Source of the DNA: Streptomyces sp. HUAS MG91
Lineage (GTDB): Bacteria > Actinomycetota > Actinomycetes > Streptomycetales > Streptomycetaceae
NCBI RefSeq assembly: GCF_040529335.1
Contig: NZ_CP159534.1
Location: forward strand, 8,122,001 to 8,186,000
Direction of reading: 5' to 3'
Length of the DNA: 64,000 nt
The notes below the pieces were generated by a model. That model had not been told where the DNA came from and did not search any database. It saw only the letters and a program-made list of their open reading frames with translations. How positions within the stretch are numbered: position 1 is the first letter of the stretch; every line of letters begins with the position of its first letter. The position numbers and the translations under genes are program-made. This document shows positions 1-11,507 of the stretch, piece by piece.

Positions 1-1178
1 GTGTGCGGATTGTCCACCCGGAAGATGCGGACTCCGTGCGCCATCCAGTGTCGCAGGATCCGCGTCGTCTCCGCCACGAGGCCGGGCAAATCCCGGTCGA
101 AGGCGATCGGGTAGATGTCCTGGTACTTCTTCGGCGGGTTCTCCGCGTACGCGATCGATCCGTCGGGACGCTGCCGGAACCACTCCGGACGCTTGTCCAC
201 CCAGGGGTGATCGGGGGAGCACTGCAACGCGAAGTCGAGGGCGATCTCCAGGCCCAGCCCGCGGGCCCGCGCCACGAACGCGTCGAAGTCCTCCAGCGTC
301 CCCAGCTCCGGGTGCACCGCGTCGTGCCCGCCCTCCGGCGAACCGACCGCCCAGGGCACCCCCACATCGTGCGGGCCCGCCGACAGCGCGTTGTCGCGAC
401 CCTTGCGGAACGTGGTCCCGATCGGGTGGATCGGCGGGAGGTACACCACGTCGAAACCCATCTCCGCGATCGCCGGAAGCCGCCGCGCCGCCGTCGCGAA
501 CGTCCCGCTGACCGGCGGCTTCCCCGGCTCCAGGACCGCACCCTCGGAGCGCGGGAAGAACTCGTACCAGGAGCCGTACAAGGCTCGTTCCCGCTCCACG
601 AGCAGCGGCAGGGGCGCGCTCTCGGTGAGGCGCTCGCGCACGGGGTGCGACTCCAGGACGGCGCGGACCTCCGGCGCCGTGGTCGCCGACAGCCGGTCCG
701 CGGCCTCGCGACCGCCGTCGCACAGCGCGGCCAGGGCGGCGCGCAGGACCGCTTCGGCCGGGGCGTCACCGGACACTTCGGCGAGAACCCGTTCCAGGAG
801 GAGGGCGCCTTCCTCGAGCGTCAGGTCGATGTCGGCTCCTGCCGCCACCTTCAGGGCTGCGTCCCGCTGCCATGTCGCCACGGGATCGCACCACGCCTCC
901 ACGAGGAAGCTCCACCGGCCGGGCGCGGACGCGGTGACGTCGGCGCTCCACCGGTCCTCGCCCGGCCGGGTCTCGCGCATCGTGCGGCACTGGGCGGCAC
1001 GGCCGTCGGGAGCGCGCAGCACGGCTCGCGCCCGCACGATCGCCGAACCCTCGACGAACACCGTGGCCGTGACCGGGAACGTCTCGCCGGCCACTGCCTT
1101 CGCCGTGCCCAGGCCCCCCTCGACGTGGGGCCCTACCCGCTCGATCGAGACGGGCACCTGCTGCTGCACCGCTGCCAT
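1..1178 (-). CDS. glgE: GlgE maltosyltransferase, C-terminus cut by window edge
   Basis: Alpha-1,4-glucan:maltose-1-phosphate maltosyltransferase, which extends alpha-glucan with maltose-1-phosphate in the cytosol (trehalose/glycogen GlgE pathway). About 392 N-terminal residues are present; the gene runs off the left edge. Seen: the N-terminal beta-sandwich region (WSFLVEAWCDPVATW), then the start of the GH13 barrel with ERERALYGSWYEFFPRSEG, FDVVYLPPIHPIG, ALDFALQCSPDHPW and FRVDNPHT, all typical of GlgE. The ATG at 1178 follows an AAGAGGTGAG ribosome site. It lies 51 bases after the DUF5133 gene on the same strand, so the two may be co-transcribed. The catalytic acid residues lie beyond the window. 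Which GlgE paralogue it is cannot be told from this part. Confidence 0.93.
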   Translation of the reverse strand, partial: MAAVQQQVPVSIERVGPHVEGGLGTAKAVAGETFPVTATVFVEGSAIVRARAVLRAPDGRAAQCRTMRETRPGEDRWSADVTASAPGRWSFLVEAWCDPVATWQRDAALKVAAGADIDLTLEEGALLLERVLAEVSGDAPAEAVLRAALAALCDGGREAADRLSATTAPEVRAVLESHPVRERLTESAPLPLLVERERALYGSWYEFFPRSEGAVLEPGKPPVSGTFATAARRLPAIAEMGFDVVYLPPIHPIGTTFRKGRDNALSAGPHDVGVPWAVGSPEGGHDAVHPELGTLEDFDAFVARARGLGLEIALDFALQCSPDHPWVDKRPEWFRQRPDGSIAYAENPPKKYQDIYPIAFDRDLPGLVAETTRILRHWMAHGVRIFRVDNPH

Positions 1179-1229
1179 CGGTCTCACCTCTTGCGCTGTG
1201 CGTCCCGGCCGGAGCTGTCCCGGCCTGGA

Positions 1230-1469
1230 TCACACGAGAGTCGTCGCCGCGATCCGCTCGTGCCGTGCCGCCGCCCGCAGTCGACGTTCCGCCGTCGCCG
1301 CGGCCTCCCGGCCGCACCGTTCGCCGGTCACGGCGCACAACGCCGCGACCGCGAGCCCGAACCGCGCGCGGACCGCGGCATCGGCGGGGGCGGCGAGGAA
1401 ACGCCTCTGCCACCGGCGGTAGCGCCGCAGACTCGGCCCGATGTCCACGTCGGAATGCGATGCGTCCAT
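1230..1469 (-). CDS. DUF5133 family small protein
   Basis: A 79-residue protein of unknown function. The core RRYRRWQRRFLAAPADAAVRARF, followed by VTGERCGREAAATAERRL, matches the pattern I recall for the Streptomyces DUF5133 family (arginine-rich start, W, P-x-D, RARF, then a helix ending AAERYL). I chose the ATG at 1469 because AGGAGG lies 12 bases upstream; the frame stays open to 1523 with a further upstream start. The protein is basic, without a signal peptide or membrane segment. It precedes glgE by 51 bases in the same direction, which suggests a shared transcript. Function is not known. Confidence 0.7.
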   Translation of the reverse strand: MDASHSDVDIGPSLRRYRRWQRRFLAAPADAAVRARFGLAVAALCAVTGERCGREAAATAERRLRAAARHERIAATTLV

Positions 1470-1756
1470 GGCACCCGTCGACCTCCTGGACCCCGCACCG
1501 GCGGACCCGGAGAGCCCGAACACCGTGTGCGGAGAGGAAGCGGCCGGTCACACCCGGCGGCTCCTCCACCATCGTGCGGGGCGAATCGCCATCCGTCCTG
1601 TTGAGCCGAGTGTCACGGCGCGATCACTCTCGTGTTGCACGAATGGAGTAGCGGGGCGAGGCTGAATGACGACTCTCGAAGAAGCGGTGCTCACGCTCCG
1701 TGCGCACGGCCCCGTCGTGACGACGGGCGCGAGCTCCGCTGTGAGGAGCAGACACC

Positions 1757-2244
1757 ATGAACCGGACAGTGCCCCGCTACTACCACGTAGAGGTCGACGC
1801 AGCGCCGGAACGCGTCGGCCAGGTGCAGCGCATCGTCGGCGCGCACCTTCGGTACTGGGGGCTGGAGAAACTGGCGACGCCCGCGACCCGGGGGCTCGGA
1901 CTGCTGATGGAAGCCGCCGACGGCGAGGCCGTGATGACCGTCGAGACGTGGTGGACCGGTCAGCATCTGATCACCGCCGTCTCGCACCAGGACGCCGTCC
2001 GGGCCGGGCGCGCCGACGCCGCCCTGGAGTGCCTGAGCCGCGTCGCCGCGCTCAGCGACGGCTGGGGCAGCTGCACCGCGCACGCCCGGCGCATCAGCTG
2101 GTTCTCGCTGCGCAGCCGCAACGGTGACCGCGAACCGCTCGCCCACAAGCGTCCCGTCCCGTCGACGGACGCCACCCGGCCGGTGCCGCGCGCCGAGGTG
2201 CCGACGGGCGGGGCCGCGCTGCCGCGGACGGTCGAGGCCGCTTC

Positions 2245-2248
<4 letters not shown>
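1757..2248 (+). CDS. Degenerate HATPase (RsbW-like) protein coupled to glgX
   Basis: A 163-residue protein whose first 120 residues follow the Streptomyces anti-sigma / histidine-kinase-like ATPase pattern: an N-terminal strand, VGQVQRIVGAHLRYWGLEKL, a long helix, and a final RRISWFSL strand where family members end GKxVWFEL. The N-box helix that normally reads ELxxNxxxH is replaced by GLLMEAADGE, and the DxG and GxG ATP motifs are not recognisable, so ATP binding is doubtful. The last 40 residues are proline-rich and disordered-looking. The ATG at 1757 has GAGGAG 8 bases upstream. Its stop overlaps the GTG of glgX by four bases (GTGA), implying translational coupling. It may be a protein-binding regulator of the glycogen genes, but that is inference. 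Confidence 0.6.
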
Positions 2249-4341
<2,093 letters not shown>

Positions 4342-4390
4342 CGCGGTGGTGGATCCAGGACGCTGCGCCGGGCCCTCTGCGAGTGGCGTG

Positions 4391-7300
4391 TCAGTGCCCG
4401 TGGTGGGCGAAGGCCGCCCAGATGCGGGGTGAGGTGAAAGGGCGGTCGGGGGTCTCGACGGCGATGCCGCGCAAGGCGGCGGGGACCGTGCGGTGCGGGT
4501 CGAGCATCCACAGTTGCGCCGCACGCAGGGCGTCCGCGGGGGAGCCGGCGGCCTCCGGCGCCTCGGCGTGCCCGTGCCCGGAGAGGTAGTGGTGGAACAT
4601 GTACATCAGGATCGAGGTGCGGCGGTCGTCCACCACCGACCAGCGTGAGCCGACCACAGAGGCGGCCCCGGCGCTGAGCAACGCCGTCGACAGAGTCAGG
4701 GCCTCGTCGTGGGCGGACAGCGTCAGATCGCTGACGCAGTTGGCCAGCACGACGAGACCCCCGGGAGCCCGCGGATCGCGCGCCGCCGTCAGCAGTTCGG
4801 CGATGGCCAGGCGGTGGCCGGCGCTGAGGTCGAGGCGGGACTCCGCGGGCGTGGCACCGGGCGTCGCATGGCAGTTGACGTGGCAGACGGCGACGCCGGC
4901 GGCATCCCGGACGGGCCGGCCCGGCAGCAGCAGCCGCACCGTGTCGGCGGTGGCGGGCACCGGGGCCGGGCCGGTCCACGGGCCGTCGCGCTCGGCGAGC
5001 CAGCCCACCGCACCGGTCACCGTGGCCCGCGGGTAGAACGCCGACCGGATCAGCCGCGCCTCCTCGTGCATGACCGACGAGCCGCCCGGGTCGACGACGA
5101 ACGCGTGGCGCCCGTCCCACGGCAGCCGGTGCCGCGCCGCGGCCTCGGTGAGCTGCCGGGCCGTGGCGCACTGCGAGAGCACGGCCGACCGGGCCGCGTA
5201 GTCGGGTCCTTGCGGACCGGCCACCCGCGCGGCCTGCCACGGCACCACGCCGAGCAGCCCGACCGGCGCCAGCACCAGACGCGGCAGTCGCCCGGGCCAC
5301 CGCTCCCGCGCCCACCTGAGCACGTCGGTCATCACCACCTCGCCGGCCCACGTACAGACCGCCTCCAGCGCCGTGCCCCAGCGCTCCTGCGCCTCCCGGG
5401 CCCGCTGCTCGGCCCGGTCCCGGACACTGTGCTGGAGCGGCGTGTCGTGCGGCCCCGGCGGAGCCGGTACGTTCAGCACCGCCGCCTGGAAGGTGTTCAG
5501 CGCGTCGTCGTACTCGGTCAGCGGCCGCCCGCCCGCGGTGTTCAGCGCGCGCAGCGGCAGCGGCTCGACCGCCCCGGTGGCGGTGACCAGCAGGGCGTAC
5601 CCGGGACCGTCCTCGCCCGGCACCAGGTGCACGAGCGCGTCCGCCCCGACCGTGCGCAGCGCCCGGCCGACCTCGGCGGGGGTCGGCGCCGACAGCATCC
5701 GCGCCTCGGCCGCACCGCCCTCCAGCGCCTCCAGCACCTGGCGGCGCAACGCGCCCGGCCCGGCCTCCAGCCCCTTCCCGGTCGCCGCCATGTCCTCCCA
5801 CGCGGCGGCCAGTTCGGGGCGCCCGGCGTCGCGCAGGAGCCCCGGGACGGTCGCCGAGACGGTGGCCGCGTTGAGGACCAGGCCGCGGCCCAGTTCGAGG
5901 GCGTCGAGCGCGGCGGCCGTCTCCCCGTCCTCCATGCACCAGCGGACCAGCCGCAGCATGTCCGGGCGCGCTGCCCGGGCGGTGACGAGGGCCCGCGCGG
6001 TGCCGGTCTGGAGGAGCACGGCGCGCCCGTGCGCGGCCAGCACCGACTTCGCGGCCTCCCGGGACCAGCGGCGCTGAGTGCCGTCCCCGGGCCCGTGGGC
6101 GCGGTGGGCCCGCGCCTGCGCGCGGCCGAGGACGATCAGGAATGCGTCCCCGGGCGCGGAGTTCAGCGCCATCCGGGCCTCGTGCAGGACGTCCACGGCA
6201 CGCGTCAGATCCTCGCGCTGCCCGCTCCGGTCGAACCTGGCGAGCAACAGCCGGCCGATTCCGTACAGGCACCGCGACCGGCCGCCGTGGAAGCCCTGTT
6301 CGGCGTCGTCGAGCGCGCCGGACAGCAGCTCGATGCCCTGTTCCAGGCGCTCCGGCGCCCCTTCCGGGTGGGCGGAGAGGGCGAGCGCCGCGCGCAGCAG
6401 CAGCGCGGGCCGGTGGGCGCTCAGCGGCGGGCACGCACCGGCGGCCCCGACCACCTCACCGAGCGCGCGGTCCACCGCGTCCCGGTCACCCGCCGCGCGG
6501 GCCAGGTCGAGATCCAGCAGGCCGATCTCACTGCGTACGGCGGGCCTGCGAGGGTGGCCGTCCGGCAACCGGCTCAGTACCGCCTGCAGTTGTTCGGAGA
6601 TCCGGCGCAACGCGGCGGCGCGCGCCCCCTTGCTGCCGTGCTGCTGCCCGCGGACCGCCAGCAGCGCGGCGACGGCCGCCGCCGCGGCGAGTCCGGCGTG
6701 GAATTCCCCGGCGGCCGGCGGCGCCGGTTCCACCAGCGTGGCGCCCAGCCGCCGCAGCCCGGTGGCCTCCGCGTACCGGCGCAGCAGCGGTACGAGTCCG
6801 GGGTGCTCGCCGCGTTCGGTGACCCGCTTGAGCAGTACGGCATAGGTCTCGCGTGCCGACTCCAGGTCCATCCGGTCGCCCAGCAGGGTGTACCGGTCCA
6901 GGAGCATCCCGGCACGCAGGGCCGTCAGGGCGGTGCCGAGCGGTTCGACGGAGTCCGCCGCGCCGATGGCCACCCGCGCGTCGGCGATGGCCCGTGTCAG
7001 GTCCTCGGTCTCCCGTTCGTGGATCCAGCGGTCGTATCGCGCGAGGGCGCCGATCCCGGCGGCGACGGCGAGCCCGACCGGATCACCGGCGGCGGCCCGG
7101 CCCTCCTCCGCGAGCTCCGCCACGCGTCCGACCGGCTCGGTGAAGGGGTACGGCGACCCGTCGCCCGGCAGTACGGCCGCGATCCGCAGTGCCTCGGCGG
7201 TCTCCTGGTCGTCGAAGGCGGCTCCGGGCTCCGCCCCGCGGGCGGGACCGGGGTCGTCGGCGGGTGACGGCGTCCGGGACGGAACGTCCCGCGCGGCGCC

Positions 7301-9670
7301 CGGCGCCCGGCCGAACAGCTCTCTCAGCAGCCTGGCCGCTCCGGAGTTCTGCGCGCGCAACATGGCGCCGAGCCGATGCAGCTCGCTTCCCGGAGGCACC
7401 TCCGAGGCGACGGTGTCGAGCAACTGTGTGACGCGGGCCCGCTCCCGGGGCCCGGCCAGGTCCCGGCCGGCCAGCTCCGTGCCGAACGCGGCGGCGATCA
7501 GGCTCAGGAGGACCCGGGGGAACGGTTCGTCGATCCCCGCGAGCAGCAGCGTGTCCAGCCGGTCCCACCACGTGCGGCAGTACGCGTCGGTGAGCGGCTC
7601 CCCGCGGATCAGCTCGACCATCAGCTGGATGAAGGCATAGGCGAAGGACTCAGGCCCCGGCCCGCGGGCGGCAGCCGACCGCAGGAGCTGTTCCAGCAGT
7701 TGCAGGCCTTCCTCGAGGCTGGGGTGGCGGCTGACGTCCGGCATGGGCGGCGTGGTGGGGCGGCCGGGTCCCTCGGGCGGTGCGAACGGAGTCCCGGCCC
7801 AGACGGAGTGCATGAGGGCCTGGACGACGAAGAACTCGTACTCCTCCATCGGCACACCGGAGGTGGCGGCCCGCCCGAGGACCAGCCGGATCCAGCGCAG
7901 CGCCTCCCGCAGAACCGCTGGATCGCCGTGCGGCAGGACGAGCAGGTGGTCCATCAGCAGACAGACGCTGAGCGCCTGTGCGCCCGCCACGTACATCTCA
8001 TCCTGGTAGTGGTGGAGGCCAATACCCTCGCGGAGGAGCTCGATCGCGCGCGTGGAGTCCTCGCGCGCGCCGGGTGCCAGCGTCGCCAGGGCGAGCCCGG
8101 CGTCGGGGACCATCACCTTCATCAGGTGTTCGGACTGCCGGTAGAGATGGGGGCCGACCCTGCGCCGCACGCGCTCGGACAGCGCCAGACCGACCCTGAG
8201 ACAGATGAGCCCGCGCGCCTCGTCGTCGGCGGGGACGATGTCGACCAACTCCGTGCCGTGCCGCACCAGACGGTCGATACGGCCGTCCTCGTCGTCGGTG
8301 CGCAGCCAGGCGCTGAGCAGTTCGACCAGGCTGTTGAGGCAGAGGAACCGCTCCTCGTCCCGGTCGGACGCCGACTCGCCGGGCGGGACCGGGCCGCGCA
8401 GCTCCGTCACGACCCGCTCGAACTGGTCGGCGGCCTCCCGCAGATCCGCCTGCGGGTCGTAGGCGCCGATGCGCACGGCGTGGGCCGGCGTCGCGCCCGC
8501 ACCCGTTCCCGCGCCGGCCGCCTCCGCCTGGTCCACGAGCAGCAGGGCAAGGTCCACGCGCGCGCCGCGGACGTCCCGGGGAGCTGTTCCCGGATGCGCG
8601 ATCTGCCGACGGTAGTGGTCCAGGAGCGCTGCCGCGTTCTCCGCGGATCGGTCATGGCCGTGCCGGTCCCGGGCGAAGAGCGTGGCAAGCTCCAGCGCCA
8701 TGGCACCGTCCTCACCCGGGGCGTCGGCCAGCGCCAGCAGAGGCCCGATCAGCGCACCCAGCTCCTCCGGCGGCGGCGACGCCATATCGCAGCGTTCGTC
8801 GTGGTCGGTGAAGCGCACCATCGCCAGGTTGCGGGTCACGAGCGGTTCGGGACCCTCCTCGGTGGCGCCGCCCAGCTCGTACGCCTCCTGGAGATGCGTC
8901 AGCGCGGCGGCGCGGTCCGACAGGCGTTCCCGCGTGTCGACGGCGGGGAGCCGTGAGCGGTCGGCCAGCGCCACCCCGAGCATGGAGTGAAGGACTTCGA
9001 GGTCGTCCCCGTCGGGCGTGTGAGGTCCGGCCAGCGCCTCGGTCAGCAACGCCACGAGCCGGTCCCGATCCTCCGGCCGGACGTCGTCGGGCGGCACCTG
9101 CGCATACCGCTCCCACAGCAGGCCGGCCAACTCCCAGCGCGACATCGCCGCGTGGTACGCGGTCCACATGTCCGGGTCGTCGGTCGCGGTCGCCGGATCG
9201 GTGCTGCCCGCGGGCGGATCCCAGCGCGGAGCCGGTGCCAGCGCGACGCCGTAGAACCGTGCGGCGTCGTCCAACATGCCCTTTTCGGAGCTGAGTTGAG
9301 CGGCGCGGGCGGACAGCAGGGCGGTCCAGCGGTGGAAGGCGCTGCCGGGAGGGGTCGTGGCCAGTACTCCGGCCAGCAGGGTCAGCGCCTCGGAGACGTC
9401 CGAGGCGATCGCCGGTTCGGACGCGTCACCGTCCACGCACCGGTCGATGAGGTGCTGGGACAGGTCCAGGGCGGCGGTGATCTGCTCCGTCGAGCCCATG
9501 GCCATGTGTGTGGCGAGCCACCGCAACGACGCGAAGACGTCGTCCGGTTCGCCCCTCGTCACGGTCACCGGGCCGTGCCGGCCGCGCGGGCCCGCCTCGG
9601 CGCACATCCGTGGGTCACGACGGGCATACGGCACCTCCGGAAACATGTCGGGCCCGAACGGGAAAGCCAC
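4391..9670 (-). CDS. Giant CHAT-domain (caspase-like) protein with helical repeats
   Basis: A 1759-residue protein. Residues 1 to about 1400 are almost wholly alpha-helical with TPR-like periodicity (for example AALTHLQEAYELGG). The last 330 residues form a CHAT domain, a caspase/separase-clan cysteine peptidase fold. The predicted dyad is present: H1601 in CHVNCHATP and C1645 in VLANCVSD, followed by the GAASVVGSRWSVVDD strand-helix usual for CHAT. There is no signal peptide or membrane segment, so it is probably cytosolic. The given start is a GTG with a weak ribosome site; an in-frame ATG lies at 9646. Bacterial TPR-CHAT proteins can act as proteases in programmed responses, but no gasdermin-like partner gene is visible. 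It is divergent from the RES toxin/antitoxin pair across 152 bases. Confidence 0.85.
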   Translation of the reverse strand: MAFPFGPDMFPEVPYARRDPRMCAEAGPRGRHGPVTVTRGEPDDVFASLRWLATHMAMGSTEQITAALDLSQHLIDRCVDGDASEPAIASDVSEALTLLAGVLATTPPGSAFHRWTALLSARAAQLSSEKGMLDDAARFYGVALAPAPRWDPPAGSTDPATATDDPDMWTAYHAAMSRWELAGLLWERYAQVPPDDVRPEDRDRLVALLTEALAGPHTPDGDDLEVLHSMLGVALADRSRLPAVDTRERLSDRAAALTHLQEAYELGGATEEGPEPLVTRNLAMVRFTDHDERCDMASPPPEELGALIGPLLALADAPGEDGAMALELATLFARDRHGHDRSAENAAALLDHYRRQIAHPGTAPRDVRGARVDLALLLVDQAEAAGAGTGAGATPAHAVRIGAYDPQADLREAADQFERVVTELRGPVPPGESASDRDEERFLCLNSLVELLSAWLRTDDEDGRIDRLVRHGTELVDIVPADDEARGLICLRVGLALSERVRRRVGPHLYRQSEHLMKVMVPDAGLALATLAPGAREDSTRAIELLREGIGLHHYQDEMYVAGAQALSVCLLMDHLLVLPHGDPAVLREALRWIRLVLGRAATSGVPMEEYEFFVVQALMHSVWAGTPFAPPEGPGRPTTPPMPDVSRHPSLEEGLQLLEQLLRSAAARGPGPESFAYAFIQLMVELIRGEPLTDAYCRTWWDRLDTLLLAGIDEPFPRVLLSLIAAAFGTELAGRDLAGPRERARVTQLLDTVASEVPPGSELHRLGAMLRAQNSGAARLLRELFGRAPGAARDVPSRTPSPADDPGPARGAEPGAAFDDQETAEALRIAAVLPGDGSPYPFTEPVGRVAELAEEGRAAAGDPVGLAVAAGIGALARYDRWIHERETEDLTRAIADARVAIGAADSVEPLGTALTALRAGMLLDRYTLLGDRMDLESARETYAVLLKRVTERGEHPGLVPLLRRYAEATGLRRLGATLVEPAPPAAGEFHAGLAAAAAVAALLAVRGQQHGSKGARAAALRRISEQLQAVLSRLPDGHPRRPAVRSEIGLLDLDLARAAGDRDAVDRALGEVVGAAGACPPLSAHRPALLLRAALALSAHPEGAPERLEQGIELLSGALDDAEQGFHGGRSRCLYGIGRLLLARFDRSGQREDLTRAVDVLHEARMALNSAPGDAFLIVLGRAQARAHRAHGPGDGTQRRWSREAAKSVLAAHGRAVLLQTGTARALVTARAARPDMLRLVRWCMEDGETAAALDALELGRGLVLNAATVSATVPGLLRDAGRPELAAAWEDMAATGKGLEAGPGALRRQVLEALEGGAAEARMLSAPTPAEVGRALRTVGADALVHLVPGEDGPGYALLVTATGAVEPLPLRALNTAGGRPLTEYDDALNTFQAAVLNVPAPPGPHDTPLQHSVRDRAEQRAREAQERWGTALEAVCTWAGEVVMTDVLRWARERWPGRLPRLVLAPVGLLGVVPWQAARVAGPQGPDYAARSAVLSQCATARQLTEAAARHRLPWDGRHAFVVDPGGSSVMHEEARLIRSAFYPRATVTGAVGWLAERDGPWTGPAPVPATADTVRLLLPGRPVRDAAGVAVCHVNCHATPGATPAESRLDLSAGHRLAIAELLTAARDPRAPGGLVVLANCVSDLTLSAHDEALTLSTALLSAGAASVVGSRWSVVDDRRTSILMYMFHHYLSGHGHAEAPEAAGSPADALRAAQLWMLDPHRTVPAALRGIAVETPDRPFTSPRIWAAFAHHGH

Positions 9671-9822
9671 GCTATCCGACCCCGATGCTTTTGACGACAG
9701 CTTCTCAACTCAGTGCAAAAACAAAGCCCGTTGATTTCGCCGATGGGGAGTTCTCGACAACTGCCGTCGGTACGCTCGCAGTGCGGCCCCGAAAAACCGA
9801 GTCCGGGACTGAGGAGGAGCAC

Positions 9823-10506
9823 ATGGATGCGAACGACCTGTCGATCCTCGCCGCTCTCTTGAACGATTTCGACGGTGTGCGGAACCTTCTGAGCGAGGCC
9901 GACCGCGGGGAACTGGACCGGCTGCTCGCCATCTTCGCCGACGGCCTCGACGAGCAGGGTGCCGAGGCCGTCGGCTCGGCGATCGCCCTGCATCTGATGA
10001 GCAGGCTGCCGAGCGGCGAGCAGCAGAGGCTGCGGCTGCACGCTCCCACGGCCGAGCCGGATCGCAGCGTGCTGCAGGCGCTGGCGTTCACCTACGGCTA
10101 CCGGAGGCCGGACACCGGGCCGCCGGTGGAGGAACCGCCTGAGTCGTCCGCCGGGGACAGCCCGTGGGAGCGGATCAGGAACCGGCTGCTGTCCGAGGCG
10201 TCGCTCTCCGAGGAGCAGGTGGAACTGCTCCTCGGACAGGACCCGTGGCACAGGCACCTGATCCGGCTCACCGATGCCTCGGGTGAAGTACGGCTGCCGA
10301 ACTTCCAGTTCGGCCCGGACGGGACGCCGCTGCCCGTGGTGCTCTCGATCAACGAGGAGCTGCGGGCGGACGTGGACCCGTGGGGCGTCGCGGACTGGTG
10401 GCTCGGCCGCAACCACTGGCTGGACACCCCGCCGGCGCGTGCGCTGGGCCGGGTACCGGACGACGAACTGATCGCCGTGGCACGAACGGTGGGCGAGGGG
10501 TACTGA
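9823..10506 (+). CDS. Putative antitoxin partner of RES toxin
   Basis: A 227-residue protein directly upstream of the RES-domain gene, sharing one base (TGATG). Its last 70 residues (VRLPNFQF, then DPWGVADWWLGRNHWLDTPP and a final DDELIAVA helix) resemble the toxin-binding Xre/MbcA/ParS (DUF2384-like) domain of RES antitoxins. The N-terminal 100 residues are acidic and helical and I do not see a clear DNA-binding helix-turn-helix, which is unusual for this antitoxin family. The ATG at 9823 has GAGGAGGAG just upstream; the frame is open further upstream but without a ribosome site. Pairing with the toxin is inferred from gene order and the C-terminal pattern. Confidence 0.65.
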   Translation: MDANDLSILAALLNDFDGVRNLLSEADRGELDRLLAIFADGLDEQGAEAVGSAIALHLMSRLPSGEQQRLRLHAPTAEPDRSVLQALAFTYGYRRPDTGPPVEEPPESSAGDSPWERIRNRLLSEASLSEEQVELLLGQDPWHRHLIRLTDASGEVRLPNFQFGPDGTPLPVVLSINEELRADVDPWGVADWWLGRNHWLDTPPARALGRVPDDELIAVARTVGEGY

Positions 10507-11252
10507 TGGGACGAGGTCAAGGTCTGCCGGAGAAGACCCACCGGACACCGGAGTCGCTGGTGCTGCCGCGGGGCACCCGGCTCTTCAGGGTCCACCGGCG
10601 CACGTACTCGCCCGCGCAGTTCAACCCGACCCTGTGCGACCCGCACTTCGGCGGTTCGCGCTTCGACGGCACCGAGAACGACCCGTACGGCTATCTCTAC
10701 GCGGCACCGCGCGTGGAGACGGCGCTGGCCGAGACCATCCTGCGCGACCTGCCGTTCGACGACGAGGGCAATCCGCGGGTGCTGCCGTACAGGGCCCTGG
10801 TGGGCCGCTGCGTGACGGAGCTCGAACTCCGCACGGAGGTACGGCTGGTGTCGCTGATGGACGAACCCGCGCGGGTCGCCGTGCGGCAGGACGCCTGGCT
10901 GGTGCACGCTGAGGCGCCGGAGTACCCGTTCACCCGCCGCTGGGGCCACTGGATCCGGTCGCAGGCCACGTGGGCGCAGGGCCTGGCCTGGCCGTCCAAG
11001 CGGGACGGGCCGTACCCCGCGATCGTCCTGTTCGCCGACCGGCTGGGCCAGCCCGGTCCGGCACGGACCCCGTGCGGGGCGGACGGCGAGGCGCCGCCGG
11101 AACGTCTGCCGCAGCGGGCCGAGGTGCTGCGACGGCTGCCGAAGCCGTCGATCGACCTCGACGACGAGGCGGGCGTGCACTGGCTGGAACAGACGCTGTA
11201 CCGCTACGACGTCCACGTGGGCGCGCCGCCCGGGGTCCTCGGCGGGCCGTGA
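10506..11252 (+). CDS. RES-domain toxin (NAD-degrading type)
   Basis: A 248-residue RES-family protein. Family toxins (MbcT type) degrade NAD+ or ADP-ribosylate a target and are neutralised by an adjacent Xre/DUF2384 antitoxin. Seen: the first RES arginine in RLFRVHR, the glycine-rich GGSRFDG and YLYAAPRVETALAET segment with the conserved tyrosine and glutamate, and a VHWLEQTLYRYDV C-terminal strand. A proline/arginine-rich insertion near residues 180-215 makes it longer than the usual 150-200 residues. The ATG overlaps the upstream stop by one base, so translation is coupled. Its closeness to the CHAT gene is noted under findings. Confidence 0.8.
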   Translation: MGRGQGLPEKTHRTPESLVLPRGTRLFRVHRRTYSPAQFNPTLCDPHFGGSRFDGTENDPYGYLYAAPRVETALAETILRDLPFDDEGNPRVLPYRALVGRCVTELELRTEVRLVSLMDEPARVAVRQDAWLVHAEAPEYPFTRRWGHWIRSQATWAQGLAWPSKRDGPYPAIVLFADRLGQPGPARTPCGADGEAPPERLPQRAEVLRRLPKPSIDLDDEAGVHWLEQTLYRYDVHVGAPPGVLGGP

Positions 11253-11267
11253 CCGGTCGAGAACCGG

Positions 11268-11284
11268 GTGCGAGCCGGTCGCAC
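11268..11284 (+). terminator. Possible hairpin after RES gene
   Basis: GTGCGA and TCGCAC form a perfect six-base stem with a five-base loop, 15 bases after the RES stop. No U-tract follows. The rest of the gap to 11507 shows no gene. Confidence 0.35.
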
Positions 11285-11507
11285 TTCGGGCACAAGGCGT
11301 TTCCGGGTTTCTGAGGCCCTTCACCGATGGCATCATCAGATGCGACGGACCCGGAATGGACGGAGGGATTCCACCGCCGCCCCACTGGGTTATGCATTCG
11401 CCTCACGCGTACGTGCCTTTGGCCTTTCAGCCCTCCTTTTCTCGCGCGCCTGCGATGCGATGAATTCGCAAGCGCTTTCCCGGGAATGGCGGAAGGCGAA
11501 TGATGGG

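Noticed and set aside
3..1604. Long plus-strand open frame of 533 codons over the left end
   Set aside because: It is arginine/proline-rich shadow coding antisense to glgE, whose motifs are clear on the minus strand.
4391..9670. CHAT-gasdermin type cell-death system
   Set aside because: No small hydrophobic gasdermin-like gene is encoded beside the CHAT gene; neighbours are glgX and a RES pair.
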